Origin: Streptosporangium sp. NBC_01755
GTDB lineage: Bacteria; Actinomycetota; Actinomycetes; Streptosporangiales; Streptosporangiaceae
Direction of reading: 5' to 3'
Assembly: GCF_035917995.1 (NCBI RefSeq)
Contig: NZ_CP109131.1
Location: forward strand, 248,001-312,000
Length of the DNA: 64,000 nucleotides
Notes under the pieces: generated by a model
Database searches by the model: none
Told to the model about the DNA's origin: nothing
Seen by the model: only the letters and a program-made list of their open reading frames with translations
Translations under genes and position numbers: made by a program
Part shown: positions 16,280 through 24,085 of the stretch, piece by piece
Layout of the letters: the number at the start of each line of letters is the position of its first letter
How positions within the stretch are numbered: the stretch's first letter is position 1

Positions 16280-17038
16280 GGAGGGGGTCGTCGGCCTGTA
16301 GCCCCGGGCGGTGAGTTCGGCCTCGATCGCGGCGCAGACGGTCTCCACCACCGTGACCCGGGCCAGGCGTTTGTCGTCGCCGGGGACCACGTGCCACGGC
16401 GCCTTCGGGTGGTCGGTATGTGCGAGCATGTCCTCCACGGCGGCCTCGTACAGCGGACGCTTCTCGCGGTTGCGCCAGTCCTCGTCCGTGAGCTTCCACG
16501 CCCGCAGCGGGTCGCCGGCCCGGTCCTGGAAGCGCCGGAGCTGCTCGTCCTCGGAGACGTGCATCCAGAACTTGACCATGATCATGCCCTCGGCCACGAG
16601 GGTCCGCTCGAACTCCACGATCTCTCCGTACGCGCGGGACCACTGCTCCTCGGTGGCGAAGCCCTCGACCCGCTCCACCAGCACCCGGCCGTACCAGGAG
16701 CGGTCGAGCACGGTCATCCCGCCCCAGCCGGGCAGGACCGGCCAGAACCGCCACAGAAAGTGGTGGCGCTTCTCGTCGTAGGTCGGCGCGGCGAACTGTG
16801 CGACGCGAACGTGGCGCGGGTCCAGCGGGCGCACCAGCCGCTTGATGGCACCTCCCTTGCCCGAGGCGTCCCACCCTTCGAAGACCACGCACAGCGGTGG
16901 ACCGATGCGCTGCTCGCCGACCTGGCCGCCGAGCGTGAGCCGCAGGTGGAGCAGGCGTTCGAGAGCGGCGTCGAGACGCTCGGAGGCCTCTTTCTTGGTG
17001 AGTTTCCGTGACAGGTCAACCTCAGCCAGGCGATTCAT
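16253..17038 (-). CDS. ppk2: PPK2-family polyphosphate kinase
   Basis: This 261-residue P-loop kinase transfers phosphate between polyphosphate and nucleotides. It shows Walker A (GWDASGKGG), the Walker B-like DRSWYGRVLVERVEGF and the conserved segments EQWSRAYGEIVEFE and MVKFWMHVSEDEQLRRF. These define class I/III PPK2 proteins, which phosphorylate nucleoside mono- or diphosphates. ATG 17038 (MNRLAEVDLSRKL) is preceded by GAGG at about 11 bases; an alternative ATG lies at 17062. The 3' end is repeated downstream (see the 45-bp repeat). A Ppx/GppA gene about 25 kb away supplies the hydrolytic side of polyphosphate metabolism. Confidence 0.93.
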   Translation of the reverse strand: MNRLAEVDLSRKLTKKEASERLDAALERLLHLRLTLGGQVGEQRIGPPLCVVFEGWDASGKGGAIKRLVRPLDPRHVRVAQFAAPTYDEKRHHFLWRFWPVLPGWGGMTVLDRSWYGRVLVERVEGFATEEQWSRAYGEIVEFERTLVAEGMIMVKFWMHVSEDEQLRRFQDRAGDPLRAWKLTDEDWRNREKRPLYEAAVEDMLAHTDHPKAPWHVVPGDDKRLARVTVVETVCAAIEAELTARGYRPTTPSGAEGMADD

Positions 17039-17216
17039 GCTGACAAGCCTCGCATGTCCCATCCTGTGCGCACTCCCGAAGAGCGGCTCCGGTCGCGCGC
17101 CGTCAGGTCAGGCGTCCCGGTAGACCTCTCTGGCCCGGCCGATCAGGTCAAGGTGGTCGGCGAGCGAGAAGACGGGCTCGGTGGAGCCCCGCCCGTCCCG
17201 GAAGGGGGCATGCTCG

Positions 17217-17858
17217 TCAGCGGGTCCCGGTCCGCTCCGCGGAGGGTTCGGCACTCCCCTGCGGGGATGTCGTGCCCAGCCGCATCCGCATCGCGTGCTC
17301 CACGAGGGCGATGAGCACCTCCTTGCCCGACTCCCGCTGCCTGGCGTCGCACAGCACGATCGGGATGTCCTCGTGGAGGGTCAGCCCGAGCCTGACCTCG
17401 TCGAGTTCGTAGTGACGGGCCCCGTCGAAGCAGTTGACCGCGACGATGAAGGGCGTCTCGCGCCGCTCGAAGTAGTCGAGCGAGGGGAAGCAGTCGGCCA
17501 GCCTGCGGGTGTCGGCGAGGACCACCGCGCCCAGCGCGCCCAGCGCCAGCTCGTCCCAGAGGAACCAGAAGCGCTCCTGCCCCGGCGTGCCGAACAGGTA
17601 GAGGCGGTAGTCGTCGCCGATGGTGATCCGGCCGAAGTCCATCGCGACGGTGGTGGTCTGCTTGGTCTCCACGCCCGACAGGTCGTCGACGCCTATGCCC
17701 CGGTCGCTCAGGGTCTCCTCGGTGCGCAGCGGCTCTATCTCGGAGACCGCGCCGACCAGCGTGGTCTTGCCCGCGCCGAACCCTCCGGCGACCAGGATCT
17801 TGATCGCCTTGGGCATCTTCGCGCGCCCGGCGTCACGGCTAGAGCGCGCGGAGTCCAT
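17217..17858 (-). CDS. cvnD: CvnD: conservon small Ras-like GTPase
   Basis: This 213-residue GTP-binding protein of the actinobacterial conservon has a P-loop GGFGAGKTT, a switch region with TTTVAMDFGRI, the G3-like LFGTPGQERFWFLWDEL and the G4-like VAVNCFDGARHYEL. Conservon GTPases work with CvnA-C as a membrane-associated complex that resembles a eukaryotic G-protein module. The start at ATG 17858 (MDSARSSRDAGRAK...) overlaps the end of cvnC by 20 bases and matches the family N-terminus better than ATG 17816. It is the last gene of the cvnABCD set. The region to 17039 holds only promoter-sized spacer. Confidence 0.93.
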   Translation of the reverse strand: MDSARSSRDAGRAKMPKAIKILVAGGFGAGKTTLVGAVSEIEPLRTEETLSDRGIGVDDLSGVETKQTTTVAMDFGRITIGDDYRLYLFGTPGQERFWFLWDELALGALGAVVLADTRRLADCFPSLDYFERRETPFIVAVNCFDGARHYELDEVRLGLTLHEDIPIVLCDARQRESGKEVLIALVEHAMRMRLGTTSPQGSAEPSAERTGTR

Positions 17859-18225
17859 CGAGCACCGCCCTGTACAACCTCTCGTCGTGCATATCCGTCT
17901 CCGAATGCGGTTCTTGTATAGCGATGAATCCCTGGTCGAGCAGGTCACTGAGCAGGACGCGGACCGTGCCTGCCGGAAGGTTCATGTGGGCGGCGATCTC
18001 CGCGACCGACTGGGCCAACTGGCAGAGCCGGACGATGGCCAGGCACTCCGGGTCCAGTCCTGGCTCCCTCGACGAGACCTGCCGGATGGTCACCACCAGG
18101 GTGATGAGGTCGAACCTACCGCGGGTCGGTTCGGTCCTGCCTCGCGTCAGGATGTACGGCCTGACGATCGGCCCTGCCTCGTCCCCGACCCACTGGGCCT
18201 CGGGCTGCTCGTCGAAGATGCTCAT
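17839..18225 (-). CDS. cvnC: CvnC: DUF742 protein
   Basis: This 128-residue DUF742 protein is recognised by GPIVRPYILTRGRTEP near the N-terminus. A winged-helix-like segment with LCQLAQSVAEIAAHMNLPAG and VRVLLSDLLDQGFI follows. In conservons it associates with CvnB and CvnD and may bind DNA or bridge the complex. The ATG at 18225 overlaps the cvnB stop as ATGA, which indicates translational coupling. Nothing is missing compared with the family (115-130 residues). Confidence 0.93.
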   Translation of the reverse strand: MSIFDEQPEAQWVGDEAGPIVRPYILTRGRTEPTRGRFDLITLVVTIRQVSSREPGLDPECLAIVRLCQLAQSVAEIAAHMNLPAGTVRVLLSDLLDQGFIAIQEPHSETDMHDERLYRAVLDGLRAL

Positions 18226-18653
18226 CGCGTGCCGTCGCCTCTGAAGGAGGTGTCGGCAGTCCGGGTGGGCGAGGTGAGGTACTGGCCGACGCGGGTGACG
18301 AGCATGGCCATCTCGTAGGCGACCAGGCCGACGTCGGCGTCGGCGCCGCAGAGCACCGCCAGGCACGCCCCTTTCCCGGCTGCCGTCACGATCAGGTACG
18401 CGGTCCGCATCTCGATGATGGTCTGGCGCATCGGCCCGCCGCCGACCCGGTCGCTGACCCCGCGGCCCAGGCTCTGGATCGCCGACCCGACGGCGGCCAG
18501 GTGCTCGGCGTCGGCGGGAGGGAATCCGGCCGAGGCCGCCAGCAGCAGGCCGTCCGTGGAGAACACGATTCCGTGCTGAGCTTCCTCCACCCGCGAGACC
18601 AGGTCGTCCAGCAACCAGGCCAGGTCCGTGAAAGATCCTGTTCCCTGCACCAC
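18222..18653 (-). CDS. cvnB: CvnB: roadblock/LC7 domain protein
   Basis: This 143-residue roadblock/LC7 protein has the segment LAWLLDDLVSRVEEAQHGIV followed by STDGLLLAASAGF, the classical roadblock start. It also has the later strand YLIVTAAGKGACLAVLCG. Roadblock proteins regulate small GTPases such as CvnD, and they dimerise. GTG 18653 is preceded by AGGAGAGG. The C-terminus runs into cvnC. The gap to cvnA (100 bases) is larger than within B-C-D. Confidence 0.94.
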   Translation of the reverse strand: MVQGTGSFTDLAWLLDDLVSRVEEAQHGIVFSTDGLLLAASAGFPPADAEHLAAVGSAIQSLGRGVSDRVGGGPMRQTIIEMRTAYLIVTAAGKGACLAVLCGADADVGLVAYEMAMLVTRVGQYLTSPTRTADTSFRGDGTR

Positions 18654-18753
18654 TCGTTGTCCTCTCCTTCTGCCTGCCGATGTTCCGTCGCCGGCCCTCG
18701 GCGCCTCGTCGGCACCGAACCTGGCACGCGCGACTCAAGATCAAATATTGGGG

Positions 18754-21336
18754 TCACACGGCAGGCCCACCCTCGTTCACGGGGTCGCCGTCCTGCCTGG
18801 TCAACTGGGCCGCGACGTCGCGGCCGCGGCGCGTGCCCGTCTGGAAGGACGTCATGGCCGCGCGGATCATCTCCGGGGAGCGTTCGTCGGCGCCACCGTC
18901 GTCCGGAGGCACCGGCGCCGCCGGCTCGTCGTCCTGCAGCGGGGCGGCGAGATGTGTCTGGGGAACGCGTCTCGGGAGGCCGCCCGGTGTGTGGCTGCTG
19001 TCGGGCGGGGGCAGCACGGGCGGCGGTGCCCCCCCTGGGCCTCCCGGACGTCCGGGAGCCGCGGAGCCGTCGAGGGCTCCGCCCGCAGGCGCGCCCGGTG
19101 AGGCGGGATGTCCGGGGTTCGTGAAGTCGGGCAGGCTCATAGGTGCTCCGGAGTCGGGCAGCCGCCTGAGTGCCGCGGGATCGGCGAACCCCTCCGCGGG
19201 CGCCTGAGCGGCGAGACCCTGGTCGGCGAAGCGACCAGGAGACGCGGGTTCCCACGCCTCGGGCCAGGCCCCCAGGACGGGCTCGCCGACGGGCTCTCCC
19301 TCGGCGCCGCCGGCCCGCACGGGACCACCGGCGATGCCCAGGGGATCGCCGACCCTGCTGCGGACCGCGGCGACCGCGGACGTGGTGCCGTTCATCTCGC
19401 CGGTGCTCGCCGGGCGTGCCTGCGGCACGCCGACGCCGACGGAGGCGCCCGGCCCCTCCTCGTTGATCAGGTCCTGTGGGATGAGGACGACGACGGTCGT
19501 GCCGCCGTACGGGGACGCCTTGAAGGCCACCCGGACGTTGTGCCGTTCGGCCAGGCGGCTGACGACGTACAGGCCCAGCCTGGCGTTGCCGGAGAGCTTG
19601 AGCTCCGGGGGGTTGGCGATCCGCTCGTTGGCGCTCGCGATGTCCGCGGCGCTCATGCCCAGCCCCCGGTCCTCGATCTCCAGCGCGTAGCCGTGGGCCA
19701 CGAGGTGCCCGCCGACCTGGACCGTGGTGTAGGGCGGTGAGAAGGAGGCGGCGTTCTCGACGAGTTCGGCGATCAGGTGGATGACGTCGCTCACGGCCCG
19801 GCCGTCCAGCGCCACCTCTCCCAGGGGCATCACGTCGACCCGGGTGTAGTCCTCGATCTCGGCGAGCGAGCCGCGGACCACGTCGATCATCGGGACCGCC
19901 TCGCGCCAGGCCCGGCCGGGCGCCGCACCGGAGAGGACGAGGAGGTTCTCCGCGTAGCGCCGCATCCGGGTCGCCAGGTGGTCGAGCCGGAACAGGTCGC
20001 GCAACTCCTGCGGGTCGTTCTCGCGCCGCTCCATGATGTCGAGCACGCCCAGCTGGCGGTGCACGAGCGACTGGGTGCGGCGGGCGAGGTTGCGCAGGAT
20101 GTCGGCGATGTCACGGCGCAACTGGGCCTGCTCCGCCGCGACCTTGATCGCGGTTTGCTGCACGGCGTTGAACGCCTGGCCGACCTGCCCGATCTGGTCG
20201 TCGCCGAACTTGAGTGGCGGCGCCTCCGCCTCGATGTCCACGATCTGCCCGTGGCCGATCCGCTCGACCACGGAGGGCAGCCTCTCGTTGGCGAGCTCCC
20301 AGGCGGCGGCCCGCAGCTTCTCCAGCTGCTGGACCAGGGCGCGGGCCGTGGTGATGGCCAGGACGACCGAGGCGATGACGGCCACGAGGCCCAGGCCGCC
20401 GGCCAGCGCAAGCCGCACGATCACGCCGGCCGCGACCGGGCCCGACCGCTCGACCACGCCGCTGCCGGCCGTGAGCACCGTCTCCGTCAGCTTGGTCTGT
20501 GCGGGCTGGGCGTCGGAGCTCCACCGCGTGACGTCGACCATTCCGGTCGACACCACGCTCGCGCCCCCGATCAGCTGCTCCTCCATGGCTCTCAGCCGGG
20601 TGAACTGCTCGCCGGCGGCCAGCCGCCGGTAGGCCTCCTGGTCGGCAGCGGGCAGCTCGGCCACCGCATCGGCGAGGAGGAAACGCCGCGTGCCGACGAT
20701 CTGCGTGAATCTGACCTGCTCGCCGTCGGCGAACCGGCCCGCCGTCAAGGCGCCCATCACCAGGGCGTCCCCCTGGGAGAGCATGTCCCGGGCCCGGTTC
20801 ATCTCGATGAGCGTGCGGGTGTCCTTGGCGAGTTCCTCGTCGTCCAGCGTGGCCAGCGAGTCGTAGACGCGGAAGATGGAGTCGACGATGTCGGTGAACT
20901 CCTCGGCGGCCCAGGTCCGGTTGACCCGGCCCGCGTCGATCGCCTTGCGCGCGGCGGCCAGGTCGTCCAGCAACCGGCGCGTCTCGGCGATACGGCGTTG
21001 CAGGGCCGAGCTTCCCAGAAGCTGCACGCTGCTACCGGCGGTGAGCTCCCGGAAGTTCGCGCCCGCGGCGTCGGTGCGCCCGCGCTGGGCGGCCAGCGCG
21101 TCGCGCCGGTGTTCCGTGCCGCCCGCGCCCAGCGTGATCGCGGTAAGCCTTCGTTCGGCCTGCACCTCGACGATGAGCCGCTCGCTCGGCTCCGCCACGT
21201 CGGTGTTGAGGGTCGCCACGCCCAGCATGTTCACACCGTCACGGACCGTCACCCATGCCGTGAACGCCCAAAGCGCGGTGAGCGACACCAGAAGTGCCGT
21301 GACCTTGGTCCGCAAGCTCGCGTTACGCAAGCGCAT
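18754..21336 (-). CDS. cvnA: CvnA: nitrate-sensor-like histidine kinase-type membrane protein
   Basis: This 860-residue conservon sensor is anchored by a first membrane helix (VTALLVSLTALWAFTAWVTV). It has a long extracytoplasmic region of the nitrate/nitrite-sensing (NIT) type and a second helix (LALAGGLGLVAVIASVVLAI). A HAMP-like segment and a coiled DHp-like helix (RRTQSLVHRQLGVLDIMERR) precede an HATPase domain with ELVENAASFSPP (N box), DRGLGMS (G1) and NARLGLYVVSRLAERH (G2). A Pro/Gly/Ala-rich disordered tail of about 200 residues ends the protein. The start ATG 21336 is chosen over 21423 because the basic-then-hydrophobic start is canonical. It lies 197 bases after the diterpene cyclase gene, with a hairpin in the gap. 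Confidence 0.92.
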   Translation of the reverse strand: MRLRNASLRTKVTALLVSLTALWAFTAWVTVRDGVNMLGVATLNTDVAEPSERLIVEVQAERRLTAITLGAGGTEHRRDALAAQRGRTDAAGANFRELTAGSSVQLLGSSALQRRIAETRRLLDDLAAARKAIDAGRVNRTWAAEEFTDIVDSIFRVYDSLATLDDEELAKDTRTLIEMNRARDMLSQGDALVMGALTAGRFADGEQVRFTQIVGTRRFLLADAVAELPAADQEAYRRLAAGEQFTRLRAMEEQLIGGASVVSTGMVDVTRWSSDAQPAQTKLTETVLTAGSGVVERSGPVAAGVIVRLALAGGLGLVAVIASVVLAITTARALVQQLEKLRAAAWELANERLPSVVERIGHGQIVDIEAEAPPLKFGDDQIGQVGQAFNAVQQTAIKVAAEQAQLRRDIADILRNLARRTQSLVHRQLGVLDIMERRENDPQELRDLFRLDHLATRMRRYAENLLVLSGAAPGRAWREAVPMIDVVRGSLAEIEDYTRVDVMPLGEVALDGRAVSDVIHLIAELVENAASFSPPYTTVQVGGHLVAHGYALEIEDRGLGMSAADIASANERIANPPELKLSGNARLGLYVVSRLAERHNVRVAFKASPYGGTTVVVLIPQDLINEEGPGASVGVGVPQARPASTGEMNGTTSAVAAVRSRVGDPLGIAGGPVRAGGAEGEPVGEPVLGAWPEAWEPASPGRFADQGLAAQAPAEGFADPAALRRLPDSGAPMSLPDFTNPGHPASPGAPAGGALDGSAAPGRPGGPGGAPPPVLPPPDSSHTPGGLPRRVPQTHLAAPLQDDEPAAPVPPDDGGADERSPEMIRAAMTSFQTGTRRGRDVAAQLTRQDGDPVNEGGPAV

Positions 21337-21488
21337 GGTGTCCACCCCGGGAAGCAGAAAGAAAATAGACGGCACTTTTTGCGGCAGTCGACGCACATAG
21401 GTCAAACGGTCGCCGCATCGCACGGATCAGCGGGACATCCCGCATCACACCCGCCGAACCCTAGCAATGTCACTAAACACACTCAAGG

Positions 21489-21519
21489 CGGGACAGAGCA
21501 GATGTACCCTTCTGTCCCG
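21489..21519 (-). terminator. Hairpin between the diterpene operon and the conservon
   Basis: A 9-bp perfect stem (CGGGACAGA at 21489-21497 and TCTGTCCCG at 21511-21519) sits 15 bases after the cyclase stop on the minus strand. It lacks a U-tract, so it is a terminator or attenuator typical of high-GC genomes. It could make the cvn genes partly independent of the terpene operon. Confidence 0.6.
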
Positions 21520-21533
21520 TTTCGCATTCATCG

Positions 21534-23195
21534 TCAATTCTCAATACGAGTCGTCTCCGGAAGTGAGAGCCCGCGCCGTGCCAGGTGAAGCGCGCCCAGA
21601 ACGGCCGCCCTGACGATCGCCACCGGCAGGTACAGGTCCTTGTCGACCCAGAGCGACGGCGCCTCGCCGTCGCGGGTGGCCGCCAGGCGGCGGTATCCAC
21701 GTTCCACGGCCTCCCGCCACCGCTCCCCCCGCGCCGCGCCGGTCAGCAGCAGGGTCTGCAGCGCGTAGGCGGTCTCCTCCGCGGTGCCCTCCCACCGGCC
21801 CCACGACCCGTCCGCGCGCTGGGTGCCGAACACCCACTCCAGTGCCCTGTCCACCGCGCCCACCGACTCCTCACCGCCGAACTCGTGCAGCGCGATGGCG
21901 CAGCAGGCGGTGGCGTAGTACGGCGAGACGTGCCAGCGGTCCGTCCAGCTGCCGTCCGCCTCCTGGCGGTCACGCAGCCACCCGGCCAGCTTGGTCACGA
22001 CGGCCTCGTGGCGGGGCTCCCCCCCGCACCGGCGCAGGTACTCGCCGAAGGCGTCGAGCACGTGCGCGTTGGTCGTCGGGGACATTCCCTCCTCTCCGCG
22101 CCAGGTGCAGAAGTGGGTCTCCGTCTCGAACGGCCACAACCCCTCGGGCTCGCGTGGCTCGCCGATCAGCGCCAGCGCGTACAGGGCGACGGAGGTGGTG
22201 TCGGCGTCCGCGGGAAGACCGGGCCCCGTGGCGGCCCCCTCGGGACCGAGCCCGTCCCGCAGGCTCGCGACCAGCTCCGGTGACACGTCCACCGGGATTC
22301 CCGCGCGCCGCAGCCAGCTGAGCGTCCAGCCGCGCTCGAACACGCTGATGGGGAGGGCGCAGGGCACCGGCCCGCCGGTGGAGGCCACGACCGCCTCCAG
22401 GTAACGCCGTACGGCCGCCTCCTGGCCTGGCCTGGAGCCGGGCGACGCGGCCAGCCAGGCCGCGCCGGCCGCGGGCGAGGCACCGACGGCGGCCATCCCG
22501 CCGGGCATCGGCGTGGGAAGGATCCCGGAGGCCGCCGTCGCCTCCGCCCCCGCGACCTCAAGGGCGTGGACCAGCTTCTGCGGGATCTCCGCGCCCGACG
22601 TCAGCCACGCCCTGACCGAGGCCAACTTGGCACCGTCCATGCCCGGGGGCGGTTTCGGCCCCGCCCCGCCGAGGTGACCGTCGATCAGGGAGAGCAGGGA
22701 CGACACGATGAGCTCGATCGCGGGCGTGTCCGGCAGGGACTCGGCGCGGCGGAACCGCTTCCTCACGGCCTCCAGCCCGCGGTCGGCCGCCTTGGCGAGC
22801 AGGTCGAGGTCGGCGGAGGCGCCGCGCCCGATCTCGGCCAGCAGCGCCTCGACCGCGCTCAGCGTGGGGACCAGGGCATGGTCGCCGGATGAGTGCCAGC
22901 CGCCGTCCGGCCGCTGGGTGGCGAGCAGGAACCCGACCCGCTCGGCGTGCCCGGCCAGCCACGGGGCCAGGCTCACCACCCGGCCGGTCTCGTACGGGGA
23001 GGCGGACACCTGCCCCCAGGGCTGGGCCAGCAGCCCGGCGACCAGCTCGCGCGCCTCGGCGACCATGTCGATCCCGTCGCCTGGCCCGGTGCCGGTCTTC
23101 GTGCCGCTCCCGGCGTCGGACCCGGTAGGGACCCTCCGGCCGATCTCCGGCGAGATGTCGAGCGCCGCGGGGGCGGACAGGTCGTCGATGCTCAC
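21534..23195 (-). CDS. Class II (type-B) diterpene cyclase with DXDTT motif
   Basis: This 553-residue cyclase has the alpha/alpha-barrel fold of squalene-hopene and copalyl-diphosphate synthases. Three QW-like repeats are visible (QRPDGGWHSSGDHALVPTL, RQEADGSWTDRW and QRADGSWGRWEG). The general-acid motif is DADTT at residues 330-334, where most class II enzymes have DXDD. The same DXDTT form is known from the Mycobacterium tuberculosis Rv3377c halimadienyl-diphosphate synthase. The expected reaction is proton-initiated cyclisation of GGPP to a bicyclic diphosphate without loss of the diphosphate. The start GTG 23195 overlaps the stop of the class I gene (GTGA), so expression is coupled. The first 45 residues are variable. 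Confidence 0.88.
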   Translation of the reverse strand: MSIDDLSAPAALDISPEIGRRVPTGSDAGSGTKTGTGPGDGIDMVAEARELVAGLLAQPWGQVSASPYETGRVVSLAPWLAGHAERVGFLLATQRPDGGWHSSGDHALVPTLSAVEALLAEIGRGASADLDLLAKAADRGLEAVRKRFRRAESLPDTPAIELIVSSLLSLIDGHLGGAGPKPPPGMDGAKLASVRAWLTSGAEIPQKLVHALEVAGAEATAASGILPTPMPGGMAAVGASPAAGAAWLAASPGSRPGQEAAVRRYLEAVVASTGGPVPCALPISVFERGWTLSWLRRAGIPVDVSPELVASLRDGLGPEGAATGPGLPADADTTSVALYALALIGEPREPEGLWPFETETHFCTWRGEEGMSPTTNAHVLDAFGEYLRRCGGEPRHEAVVTKLAGWLRDRQEADGSWTDRWHVSPYYATACCAIALHEFGGEESVGAVDRALEWVFGTQRADGSWGRWEGTAEETAYALQTLLLTGAARGERWREAVERGYRRLAATRDGEAPSLWVDKDLYLPVAIVRAAVLGALHLARRGLSLPETTRIEN

Positions 23196-24085
23196 AACGT
23201 CCCCCAGTAGTCACCGACCTGGTAGAAACCGGCGCAGAAGTCCATCTGCCGTTCCATGTAGCCCGCCAGCTCCGGATGGGCCTCCCGAAGCGGGGCGACC
23301 AGCTCCCTGCTCCGGGCCGCCAGCTCGGCGATCCGCCGCTCCACCTCGGCGCGGCCGATGTCGAGCAGCAGGACGTTGAGGTCTCCCCAGGCGACGTCCC
23401 GCTCGTAGGTGCCCAGGTCGTTGAGGAGGCGGATGACCCGTTGCACGGCCCAGCCCGCCTCGCGCAGCGGGCCGACGTCCGCGACCGCGCCCCGGCCCGT
23501 GACGTGGATCCAGTGGGCGGCGAACACGAAGGAGAAGCCGAGGTTGTCGGCGTTGCCGAGATACTCCTCGAAGGTCGGCACGACCTTGTCGCTCTTCCAG
23601 CGCCACTCCACGAGCATCCCGTCCAGCATGCGTTCCAGCTCGTCACGCCAGATCGGCCCGAGCTCGGGGAAGACCGGCGAGGAGGCGAGCTCGTCGCGGA
23701 TGCCGGCGAGCATGCGGGTGAGGTCGTCGCCGGGGACCGGCGGACCCCCGGCGGCCACGTCCAGGCATCGCCGGGAGATGTCCGCCACCTCGGCCGGCGA
23801 GGTGGCGACGTAGTCGACGAGCCAGTCCAGCCCGAACGCCCACAGGGAGGTCTTGTTCGCCATCCGCAGCTGCTCGGCGGTGAACCAGGGCCCGCCGAAC
23901 GCCATGGCGAGCGAGAGGGTGCTGTACAGGGCCGCGTCGAAGGGCTTCGCGGAGAACAGGCCGGGATAGGTCTCCGCCCACTCGCGCATGTCCCGCTGGG
24001 AGCGGCCGGCGCGGGCGCAGATCGTCCCGGCGGCCGTCGCCTCCATGGCCTCCGGCCGGATGCCGGGGTCGAGTCGCGCCGTCAT
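23192..24085 (-). CDS. Class I terpene synthase
   Basis: This 297-residue all-alpha ionisation-type synthase has the NSE triad in LLNDLGTYERDVAWGD (NDxxTxxxD), which binds Mg2+. The aspartate-rich site reads DWLVD (residues 87-91) in FGLDWLVDYV instead of DDxxD. It should ionise the bicyclic diphosphate made by the neighbouring class II enzyme, giving a diterpene alcohol or olefin; that pairing is inferred from the operon. ATG 24085 overlaps the P450 stop (ATGA). The longer in-frame extension to 24166 overlaps P450 coding and is rejected. Confidence 0.87.
   Translation of the reverse strand: MTARLDPGIRPEAMEATAAGTICARAGRSQRDMREWAETYPGLFSAKPFDAALYSTLSLAMAFGGPWFTAEQLRMANKTSLWAFGLDWLVDYVATSPAEVADISRRCLDVAAGGPPVPGDDLTRMLAGIRDELASSPVFPELGPIWRDELERMLDGMLVEWRWKSDKVVPTFEEYLGNADNLGFSFVFAAHWIHVTGRGAVADVGPLREAGWAVQRVIRLLNDLGTYERDVAWGDLNVLLLDIGRAEVERRIAELAARSRELVAPLREAHPELAGYMERQMDFCAGFYQVGDYWGTL

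Noticed and set aside
17054-17216. Small gene between cvnD and ppk2
   Set aside because: The open frames are low-complexity and antisense to each other, with no ribosome site; the gap is promoter-sized.
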